Assembly (NCBI GenBank): GCA_963772965.1
Contig: CAVYZU010000014.1
Location: forward strand, 136,727 to 200,726
Direction: 5' to 3'
DNA: 64,000 bases
Source: AP-15 sp963772965
GTDB lineage: Bacteria > Pseudomonadota > Alphaproteobacteria > ATCC43930 > CGMCC-115725
This document shows positions 36,901 through 43,561 of this stretch, piece by piece. Position 1 is the first letter of the stretch, and each line of letters begins with the position of its first letter. The notes below the pieces were generated by a model. The model ran no database searches, was not told where the DNA came from, and saw only the letters and a list, made by a program, of their open reading frames with translations. A program made the position numbers and the translations under genes.

Positions 36901-37732
36901 CAATTAGCTCGGCGGCCGTGTAGCCGAGTTGAGCAGCGCCAAAGGTGTTTACCGACAGAACTGTCCCGGTTGGGTTCACCATAAAATACATCACCGGGTT
37001 GTGCTCGAAGACTTCCCGCCACTGTTCCTCACTCTCTCGCAATGCCTGCTCGGCATGCTTACGCTTGGTGATATCATTGCTGGTCACCAGCATCACTGCC
37101 GGCTGCCCGTGCCGGTTACGATGCAGCGACCATCGGCTGGTCACCAGGACCGGTGTGCCGTCCTTTTTGTTGTTGACGAGCTCGCCCTCCCATCGGCCGA
37201 CGCGAAGCAGCTCGGCCTTGATCTCGTCGAGCGGCAGAGGAACAGCGATTTTCCTGAGTTCGGAACCGAGCGTACCCACCGCTTCCGCGCGCGGCCAGCC
37301 GTACAACTCCTCGGCGCCACGACTCCAATAGGTGATAACGTCATCATCGAAGCGGCGGGCGACGATGGAATCATGTGTCAGATCGAGAAAGCCGGCTTGC
37401 TCGCGCAACACCGCTTCCGCCGATTGGCTTTGCAGCGCCAGAAAGGTTGTCGCCCCGATGGCTGCGATGCTGATCGCCGTATCGACGGCATTCTCGGCTG
37501 ACAAGAGGTGGCCTAACACCGTAAGGCCCGCACACCCGGCGGCGACGAGCACGACGCCCGGCGGGCGGCAGAACCGGGTAGCCATCAGCACGACGGCTAC
37601 GTAAAGCACCGCGACAGCGGTGTTGGGAGGAGTGAGGATGTCGGCAATGAAGATCCCAGCCGCGAGAGCGGCGGTCGCGAACGGGAGCAGCGCCGAAGTG
37701 TCGCTCCGCCATGAACGCGGTTGAAGCCTCAT
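33914..37732 (-). CDS. membrane sensor histidine kinase with six PAS and one GAF domain
   Basis: The 1272-residue protein has three or four N-terminal membrane helices (about 15-100). Two PAS domains (about 105-360), a GAF domain (about 365-525) and four more PAS domains (about 527-1030) follow. PAS domains 3, 4 and 6 are close internal repeats (ALRASEERWRA...ERKQVEA). The kinase core has phospho-acceptor His1055 in SIAHEINQP, N-box NLIINAIEAM and G-boxes DTGPGLD and GIGMGLAIS. It resembles FixL-type redox or ligand sensors, but no haem residues could be assigned. Output is likely to the receiver encoded downstream and possibly the divergent FixJ-like regulator. Confidence 0.9.
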   Translation of the reverse strand: MRLQPRSWRSDTSALLPFATAALAAGIFIADILTPPNTAVAVLYVAVVLMATRFCRPPGVVLVAAGCAGLTVLGHLLSAENAVDTAISIAAIGATTFLALQSQSAEAVLREQAGFLDLTHDSIVARRFDDDVITYWSRGAEELYGWPRAEAVGTLGSELRKIAVPLPLDEIKAELLRVGRWEGELVNNKKDGTPVLVTSRWSLHRNRHGQPAVMLVTSNDITKRKHAEQALRESEEQWREVFEHNPVMYFMVNPTGTVLSVNTFGAAQLGYTAAELIGQSVLNVFLEEDRELVKDQLATCVEELGRPRSWEIRKVRRDGTVLWVRENGKAVRRPGNDAIILIACEDITERKQYEQRRDALDAVTRVLAEADNLAAAAPHILRAVGENLEWDWGALWAVQREGTPLRCDCLWRAPDIATAEFDTVCRERIFAVAEGRLGQVWRSALPIWIVDATTEPGFLRAAAALRAGLHGGVIFPILVDTEALGIIEFFSRDDRERDAEQLATLSAIGSQIGQFIKRRNAEAGLRASEERWRRLFETSAAGMALNRLDGVFTAANPALQRMLGRAEEEIVGHNVLELNHEDERAATAEAYARYRSGSLTERHMEKKYLRKDGTPVWLNITTTLVPATETAAPFLQSVYMDITERVRFEAALRASEERWRAIFDSAAVGIAAGDLGGGLFNVNPTFQRMLGYTEEELRNLRAFEFTHEDDRAETRRLFARVVSGQQPSYRLEKRYRRKDGALVWADVSASIVPATESTPAFLTVMAIDITERKQVEASLREAEERFRTLVQFSFDVYWESDAQHRFTRQEFADGVTDAPAPASEIGKTRWEVPHVEPDAEAWRSHRETLDAHLPFRDFEFARPTPDGGKRYVSVSGLPVFDKLGRFIGYRGVGRHTTDRKRAEAALRASEERWRAMFEIAPVGIATIDFDRRRYLTANASFQRMTGYTEAELRNLTTLEITHEDDRAAQQERIDSGIVGVLQRKRYRRKDGEVVWVDVTAFVVPATDSTPAFRGTVIVDITDRKRAEAALQQAEADLARLNRVMMLGEMTASIAHEINQPIAAVITNANAGLRWLDAPQPEMNEVRQALGRIVRDGTRAGEVIGRIREHVKKTPPRRELLDINQAIREVVALTQTEMQRNRVGLQSRLARALPPVSADRVQLQQVMINLIINAIEAMAGAGEPRELAIVSGMNDADSIVVEVQDTGPGLDPEKLDRLFQSFYTTKPDGIGMGLAISRSIAEAHGGRLSAAPNHPRGAVFRLSLPVEEALPRN

Positions 37733-38035
37733 CTTAGTCCGGTTCGTTCTTTATGCTGTTACCAGCTTAACATGGCAGCTCCCAACTCCTATCGTAGGCA
37801 ACGACGCGCGGCCCCCCGGTTGGGAGTGTGCGGCGCGATTAGTCTCACAAATGTGACTTGTCGCTCGGGTGCGTACCTATATTAAAGAGAGCCGTAGCTC
37901 TCGCGAGGCAACCTCATAGGATCGCTCCGGTGCGGTGCTATTCCCCACCCTCGGCCACAACTTGCCGCGCCTAGCCCTGCTCGGCGTCGCAAGGACGCGT
38001 CGGAAAAATCGCGATCGTCCCGGCGAGCGCTGACC
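37733..38035. other. divergent intergenic region between sensor kinase and FixJ-like regulator
   Basis: This 303-base gap separates the kinase (minus) and regulator (plus) genes and should hold both promoters. I see AT-rich patches near 37745-37790 and 37875-37890 but no convincing paired promoter boxes. No gene is supported. Confidence 0.4.
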
Positions 38036-38668
38036 ATGGCCGAAACGATACCGACCGTTATTGTCATCGACGACGATCCCGCAATCCGGGAGTCGATCGG
38101 CAGCCTCCTCCGATCCGTCGGGCTGCAAACGCAGCTGCTCGCTTCGGTCGACGAATTTCTCAGGGCGGGCCGTCCCAGCGGACCCACCTGCCTAGTCCTC
38201 GATGTGCGGCTGCCCGGGAGAAGCGGTATAGACTTTCAGCGAGAGCTCGCCGCCACCAACATTCACCTCCCGATCATCTTTATTACCGGTTATGGCGACG
38301 TCCCGATGTCCGTCACGGCGATGAAGGGCGGAGCGATCGAATTCCTGACCAAGCCGTTCCGGGACCAAGATTTGCTTGACGCGATTCAGCTTGGCATCGC
38401 GCACGACCGCGGCTGGCTGGAGGCCGAAAAGGCCATCGCCGGATTGCGGGCGCGGTTCGACACGCTTACCCCGCGCGAGCGTGAGGTGATGGCCCTGGTG
38501 GCGGCCGGTCGCCTCAACAAGCAGATCGCGTATGAGATCGGCGTCAGCGAAATCACGGTAAAAGTTCACCGTGGTCAGGTCATGCGAAAGATGCAGGCAG
38601 CTTCTCTGCCTGATTTAGCCCGGATGGCCGACAGGCTGAGCCTCACCGGAGAAAAATCTCAGAGCTAG
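38036..38668 (+). CDS. FixJ/NarL-type response regulator
   Basis: A receiver domain (1-120, phospho-acceptor Asp56 in VLDVRLPG, switch Thr in FITGYGD, Lys in FLTKPFRD) is joined to a LuxR-type helix-turn-helix (about 140-205: LTPREREVMALVAAGRLNKQ, then EITVKVHRGQVMRKM). This is the FixJ/TodT subgroup. It is divergent from the sensor kinase gene and may be its DNA-binding output. Targets are unknown. Confidence 0.9.
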   Translation: MAETIPTVIVIDDDPAIRESIGSLLRSVGLQTQLLASVDEFLRAGRPSGPTCLVLDVRLPGRSGIDFQRELAATNIHLPIIFITGYGDVPMSVTAMKGGAIEFLTKPFRDQDLLDAIQLGIAHDRGWLEAEKAIAGLRARFDTLTPREREVMALVAAGRLNKQIAYEIGVSEITVKVHRGQVMRKMQAASLPDLARMADRLSLTGEKSQS

Positions 38669-38857
38669 GCTACGTACAGTGCCAATCCAATCGGCCGTTC
38701 GCCTCTCGTCCAGGGTTCGCCGCGGCCCGGCGCGCTTCCGCTGAGACCCGCCTAATTCGGCCGCACCGCGCTCCTCCGGCGCGATCCTAAACCAAAGTTT
38801 AATAGGACTGATTCTCAAGCGGCATTCCAGCATCCGCAGATGCAATAGCTCGGTCCA

Positions 38858-39442
38858 GTGCGCTCGCTTAGCTTTGATCGCGACATTCTAACCTTTGTTT
38901 GGAAGGCGCTCATGCACCGACGCAATCTACGGACGAAGCCGCGCCAAATTGCAAGGCGCCGCAACGCAAGCCGATGGGCAGCCGTGAACATGTATGCTGA
39001 TCCAGAGCCCGCCCTCTGGGGTGAAATCGCAGTGCCGCGTGGCGCCAACCGGTCGAGCCCGGCAACCGTTGATGCCGCTTTAGAATTCGGCCGCTTCCGC
39101 GTGCTGTTACGGCAGCGCCAGCTGCTCGCCGATGGAATCCCAGTCGAGCTTGGCACGCGCGCCTTCGATCTGCTGCTGGTCCTGTTGGAGGCCGATGGTT
39201 CGCTCGTTTCAAAAAACGAGCTTCTGAGCCAGGTATGGCCTGGCATCGTGGTGTCGGAGGAAAACCTCAAGGTTCAGATATCGGCGTTGCGTAAAGCGCT
39301 CGGCGCCGACCGCGATTTCATCCATACCGAATTCGGCCGCGGCTATCGCTTTACCGGCGTGATCCGGTCCAGTTCCGCGGCAGACGCCGATCGCTGTCCC
39401 ACGCAAGCGTGGTTGCGCTCTGGCCGAACTCTGTTTCCATAG
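38858..39442 (+). CDS. winged-helix DNA-binding regulator (Trans_reg_C type)
   Basis: The C-terminal half is an OmpR/CadC-type winged helix: FGRFRVLLRQRQLLADG, FDLLLVLLEADGSLVSKNEL, VSEENLKVQISALRKALG and FIHTEFGRGYRFTG. There is no receiver domain and no membrane helix, and the part before residue 70 looks unstructured. The true start may be the ATG at 38951 or 38990. Truncated regulators of this kind often precede ATPase or TPR domains; here the gene ends after the DNA-binding domain. Role unknown. Confidence 0.7.
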   Translation: MRSLSFDRDILTFVWKALMHRRNLRTKPRQIARRRNASRWAAVNMYADPEPALWGEIAVPRGANRSSPATVDAALEFGRFRVLLRQRQLLADGIPVELGTRAFDLLLVLLEADGSLVSKNELLSQVWPGIVVSEENLKVQISALRKALGADRDFIHTEFGRGYRFTGVIRSSSAADADRCPTQAWLRSGRTLFP

Positions 39443-39576
39443 AACTGTCGGCAGGTACCCGAGGCGTTTCGGTTTGCTCCGGCGCGCCGACCGTAATACC
39501 GCGAGCACCTGATCATCGAGGCTGATAAGATCTGCGCACCCATGCTCTCACCGGATGGGATCGGGAGAGGCTGCAA

Positions 39577-40689
39577 GTGGCGACGGAAGACGGCTCAGGC
39601 CCCACGGCCGAGGCGGCGCCCAGGCCGCGCAAAATCATCCATATCGATATGGATGCGTTCTATGCGTCGGTTGAACAGCGCGATAATCCGGAATTGCGCG
39701 GGAAGCCCGTCGCGGTCGGCGGATCGAGGGAGCGCGGCGTCGTCGCGGCCGCGAGCTACGAAGCGCGCAAGTTCGGCGTGCACTCCGCGATGCCGTCGGT
39801 TACAGCCAAGCGCAAATGCCCGGATCTGATCTTCGTAAGGCCGCGGTTCGATGCCTACAAAGCGATCTCCGAGCAAATCCGGCAGATCTTCGCGGAATAC
39901 ACGCCGATCATCGAGCCATTATCGCTCGACGAGGCGTATCTCGATGTGACCCAAAACCTCAAGGGCGTCGGTTCGGCGACAAGGATCGCGCAAGAAATCC
40001 GCGCAAGGGTCCGTGCCGAAACTGAGCTCACAGCCTCGGCCGGGGTCTCCTACAACAAATTCCTCGCCAAGCTCGCTTCGGATCACCGCAAGCCTGACGG
40101 GCTGTTCGTGATCACTCCCGAAATGGGACCTGGCTTTGTCGAGACCTTGCCGGTCAGGCAGTTTCATGGCGTCGGTCCCGCGACCGCCAAGAAAATGAAG
40201 CAACTCGGGATCGAGACCGGGCTCGACCTCAGGGCGCAGGCCTTGGCCTTCCTGCAGCAACATTTCGGGAAAATGGGCGCATATTATTATTGGGCTGCGT
40301 GGGCTATCGACGAGCGGCCGGTCCGCGCCGATCGCATTCGAAAATCCGTCGGGGCCGAAAATACGTTTCCCGCCGATCTCTTGACCCATGACGCCGCGAA
40401 GGACGCTCTCGGAGAAATCATCGCCAAAGTCTGGGAGTATTGCGAGCGCTCCTGTATCCGTGGGCGAACCGTGACGCTCAAAGTCAAGTTCGCCAACTTC
40501 CGGCAAATCACCCGAAGCCGCACCGGCCAGACGCAGATCGCGACACGCGGCGAACTTGCGGTGATCGGCGAGGCGCTGCTCGAACCTGTTTTCCCCGTCA
40601 CGAAAGGCGTTCGGCTCCTCGGCCTCTCGTTATCTTCACTCGCGGCGGACGACGTTGAACCTGAGCGCCAGCCCGTCCTCTTCCTCTAG
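39577..40689 (+). CDS. dinB: DNA polymerase IV (translesion Y-family)
   Basis: The 370-residue Y-family polymerase shows HIDMDAFYASVEQRDNPELRGKPVAVGG, catalytic PLSLDEAYLDVT, then SAGVSYNKFLAKLASD, the helix-hairpin-helix GVGPATAKKMKQLG and a little-finger domain. It copies past DNA lesions without proofreading. The start is a GTG with GGGAGAGG upstream. No beta-clamp motif was assigned with certainty, though the C-terminal QPVLFL fits one. No LexA box was recognised. Confidence 0.93.
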   Translation: MATEDGSGPTAEAAPRPRKIIHIDMDAFYASVEQRDNPELRGKPVAVGGSRERGVVAAASYEARKFGVHSAMPSVTAKRKCPDLIFVRPRFDAYKAISEQIRQIFAEYTPIIEPLSLDEAYLDVTQNLKGVGSATRIAQEIRARVRAETELTASAGVSYNKFLAKLASDHRKPDGLFVITPEMGPGFVETLPVRQFHGVGPATAKKMKQLGIETGLDLRAQALAFLQQHFGKMGAYYYWAAWAIDERPVRADRIRKSVGAENTFPADLLTHDAAKDALGEIIAKVWEYCERSCIRGRTVTLKVKFANFRQITRSRTGQTQIATRGELAVIGEALLEPVFPVTKGVRLLGLSLSSLAADDVEPERQPVLFL

Positions 40690-40771
40690 GTCCCGACCGC
40701 AGTCCGGTTCTCGAGGTGGTATGAGCCCGGTCCGCGTGTACGGCGGAGCTAGCGCCTCTCGGCCCGGCCGA

Positions 40772-41335
40772 TCACTCGGCAGGCACGGCGTGGTGGTGGG
40801 TCGACACCGGCGCCATTGCCTCGAATACGCCGTCGCGCCGCACGAGCGCGTGGAACAGCGCCGCCGCGACATGCAGCAGGATCAAGGCGAAGAACACAAA
40901 AGCAAGGTAGAAATGCGCATCCCAGAGCAGGGTATGCAGGCTGTCGCTCTGCGGTAGGATCGCTGGTAGGTACACGCCCCCGAACAGCACGACCGGGTAG
41001 GCGGCCGCCGACAGCATCCCCCAACCGATCAACGGCATGCCGATCATCAGGGCGTAGAGTGCATAATGCGACAGCTGGGCCGCGAGCTTCATCGGCTCGG
41101 GCAGGTCGGCCGGCAGCGGCGGGGTACCGTAGCGCAGGCGTACCGCCAAGCGGATCACAGCGAGCACCAGAATTGCGATGCCGAGCGGCTTGTGGATCGA
41201 GACGAGCGTCAGGTACTTCGGCATGACGGTGGATACCATGCCGACGCCAATAAACAGCATGGCCAAGATGCAAACCGCCATTAGCCAGTGCAGCAGGCGC
41301 TGCAGCGGGGTGAAGCGTTGGCGGGTCCCAATCAT
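40772..41335 (-). CDS. cytochrome b561
   Basis: The 187-residue protein has four membrane helices. The haem His ligands are in LQRLLHWLMAV, SIHKPLG and the C-terminal LLHVAAALFHALVRRDG, as in the bacterial cytochrome b561 family. It moves electrons between the quinone pool and periplasmic partners. It overlaps the catalase-like gene by four bases, and such pairing suggests that it supplies electrons to that peroxidase. Confidence 0.88.
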   Translation of the reverse strand: MIGTRQRFTPLQRLLHWLMAVCILAMLFIGVGMVSTVMPKYLTLVSIHKPLGIAILVLAVIRLAVRLRYGTPPLPADLPEPMKLAAQLSHYALYALMIGMPLIGWGMLSAAAYPVVLFGGVYLPAILPQSDSLHTLLWDAHFYLAFVFFALILLHVAAALFHALVRRDGVFEAMAPVSTHHHAVPAE

Positions 41336-42375
41336 GGCTTGGCGCCCACGGCAGTTCGGGGATAGTCCTTGGCCTCGGCTGTGCGTAGGTCGTATGACCT
41401 CATATAGGCAGCCGACCGCGCGGCCGGGAACGGGTCGTCGGAGGTCCGCATGCCGGACGGCAGGATGCTCGGATCAAAATTGATCTCGCGGCATGGGCCG
41501 TCCCGCTCGGCTTCTATCTGTTGCACCGTGAGCGTGCCGACCTCAATGGCGCGGCGGTCCTTCGGCCATGCCTTGCTCGGGTCGGCGGTGGGATCGCCCG
41601 GATTGGCGAGGCTTACCACCATGGTCCAGCGCTGCGGCCCACCGCGGACCCGCTCGGTGATCTCCTGTTCGAGGAAGTCGGGGCCACGCTTCGCGAGATC
41701 GTCGGGCGAGATTGCAACCGGTTGCGCCGCCGGCAACAGCGACCATCGCACCGTATTCTCCGCGCCGGAACCGTCTGTGAAGACAAAGCTGTCGAGGCTG
41801 TTGTAGCGCTCTTCGGCGTAGCTGCCGGTCCACTGCCCGTCCTTGTCCCAGGCGCCGAACGTCGCAATCTCGGGATGCGTGGCTACAAAAGTCTTGAGCG
41901 CGTTCGGGTCTTTGCTCGCCGAGGCAATCAACAGCTCGTAAAATCCTTGCGGCGTCGACACCGGGAAGACAGGCGCGTTGATCATCGCGCTACGCCACAC
42001 CTCTCCGTCCGGCGTCGCAATCTGCAGTCCCATGCCCCGCACTCGAACCGTCGCATCCGGCGCGTTCGGATCGGCAGTGGCGAGATTGAAGCGTCCGAGG
42101 ACCGGATACTGGCCGCGGGTGAAAACCTGAGCCTTTGAGAGCGCCGACCCAGCCCCATTTGCTTCGAACACGCCGGTGAAGCAGATACCTTTGGCATGGT
42201 TTCGGCGATGGCCGAGCGCCGGGCCCGTCGGCGGCGCCAGCGCAGCCACCAGCTTAGCCGGGGTGAGGCGCTGCGGCGAGAACCATCCGGCCGTATATGC
42301 AAACGCGGCGGCACCGGCGCCGATGACAACCGCGATCAGCACCAGCGATGCAAAGGCGGAACGCGGCTGGAGCAT
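41332..42375 (-). CDS. catalase-family peroxidase (SrpA-like), membrane-anchored or periplasmic
   Basis: The 347-residue protein has an N-terminal hydrophobic segment (ASLVLIAVVIGAGAAAFAY) and a reduced catalase fold: GHRRNHAKGICFTGVFEANG, then GRFNLATADPNAPD, MGLQIATPDG and, near the C-terminus, the haem-side region around YMRSYDLRT. It is shorter than true catalases and lacks their C-terminal domain; such proteins act mainly as peroxidases. ATG 42375 starts the gene, and the stop overlaps the cytochrome b561 start. Confidence 0.87.
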   Translation of the reverse strand: MLQPRSAFASLVLIAVVIGAGAAAFAYTAGWFSPQRLTPAKLVAALAPPTGPALGHRRNHAKGICFTGVFEANGAGSALSKAQVFTRGQYPVLGRFNLATADPNAPDATVRVRGMGLQIATPDGEVWRSAMINAPVFPVSTPQGFYELLIASASKDPNALKTFVATHPEIATFGAWDKDGQWTGSYAEERYNSLDSFVFTDGSGAENTVRWSLLPAAQPVAISPDDLAKRGPDFLEQEITERVRGGPQRWTMVVSLANPGDPTADPSKAWPKDRRAIEVGTLTVQQIEAERDGPCREINFDPSILPSGMRTSDDPFPAARSAAYMRSYDLRTAEAKDYPRTAVGAKP

Positions 42376-42605
42376 TCGAGTCTCACTATCACGGTCTCGA
42401 CGAGCCTTCGAGCCAGCTTAGCATTCCCGTGCGTTAAGACCAGTCAGCCGAAGACCCGTATTCAACCCTAGTAGCCGCCCGCTATCACTGACCGCTAAGG
42501 GTTAGTCGGCCGATCGTCGTGCGACAGGACCACGTTATGCCCGGGTCAGCTTTTAGGTGGCGGCTGGCTCAGAATGACACGAGGCGGGGGGATATGACGC
42601 CGCGC

Positions 42606-43109
42606 TCAGGCCGCCTTGATGTTCGAGCGCTTGATGTGATCGAGGTTGGCGCCCTCGATGCGCACCAACTTGGTCAGACCGTCGCGTTTTGGCGAGTGCA
42701 CCATACCGACATCATAGAAATGCGCGTCGCCCGGCTGAAGCACATAGCTCCGCTCCGGCGCGACCAGGGTTGGGTTGGCCCCATCGCCAGGCTGAACGAT
42801 GCGCCAATCGGTCATTTCGGTATCCCCGACCGCGAGCCCGTAGATTGCCCAGCTTGAGCCGTGATCGTGCGGCGTTCCGTGAGCGGCGGTCTCGTAAACA
42901 TGCCCGCAGATGCAAAAGCCCAGCTCCGGATCCTCGTACAATACCTTGCGTGGCTGGCATTGGTCCGCGGTTAGGTGCTGGGCGACGAATTCTTTGTCCA
43001 GCAACACCTTCGATACCAGCGCGCACACTGCCTGTTTGCCGGCAGGCCCGTCATCCGTCTGAAGGGCGTGGCGGATTTCCGCGCTCAGTTGCTCGAGTGT
43101 ATAGCCCAT
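42606..43109 (-). CDS. cupin protein, cysteine-dioxygenase-like
   Basis: The 167-residue protein has an all-beta cupin core with metal-binding candidates HGTPHDHGSSWAIYG near residues 74-90 and a later His in PGDAHFYDVGMVHSP. This layout matches proteins of the cysteine dioxygenase type 1 superfamily that use Fe(II) and O2. The substrate cannot be assigned. It is a single gene. Confidence 0.72.
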   Translation of the reverse strand: MGYTLEQLSAEIRHALQTDDGPAGKQAVCALVSKVLLDKEFVAQHLTADQCQPRKVLYEDPELGFCICGHVYETAAHGTPHDHGSSWAIYGLAVGDTEMTDWRIVQPGDGANPTLVAPERSYVLQPGDAHFYDVGMVHSPKRDGLTKLVRIEGANLDHIKRSNIKAA

Positions 43110-43304
43110 CTAATTTTCTCCATTGCTTGCTGCGTCACGAGGCGAGTTTTCATTATCCCATGCACGGGAACCGGTAAACAGGGTGCCGAGCTCATCATGC
43201 AGGCGAGGGTGATGCCCTAGAGCGCGATCGCGAAGCGATCTAAATCGCCCTGGAAGCATCCCCGATGTTATGATCGGGCAAGCTAAAGCACTCGGGAACG
43301 AGCA

Positions 43305-43388
43305 GTGCCCAAAACCGACGCTGCGGCTGACGGCCTCGAACGCAAGCTGGCGACGATCCTCTCCGCCGACGTGAACCGAACCGGCTAA
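43305..43388 (+). pseudogene. remnant of a class III adenylate cyclase N-terminus
   Basis: A 27-codon frame starts with GTG and contains GLERKLATILSADVNRTG before TAA. RKLATILSADV is the hallmark start of the cyclase domain in many alphaproteobacterial adenylate/guanylate cyclases (usually followed by VGYSRLM). Everything after the first strand is missing. The surrounding 43110-43560 gap has no other gene. Confidence 0.6.
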
Positions 43389-43503
43389 GTCGGGCGCGGG
43401 CGCGCGGTAAGTCGGGGTTCCCGAGCCTCTCGAATTTGTCTGGAGCGGCTGTTATATGACGGTCATGAAACGGCGTCACGGCTGGACTTTGCGAATTACC
43501 GGC

Positions 43504-43525
43504 CCGATCCTCGGTTGAGGATCGG
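43504..43525 (+). terminator. 9-bp perfect hairpin before ileS (terminator or leader attenuator)
   Basis: CCGATCCTC pairs with GAGGATCGG across a GGTT loop. The downstream sequence GGATCGTTTTATC has a short T-run 7 bases later. It ends 36 bases before the ileS start. It may terminate upstream transcription or fold in the ileS leader; no T-box features were seen. Confidence 0.5.
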
Positions 43526-43561
43526 GGATCGTTTTATCTATTCGCAGCCCTCCAGAGGTTA

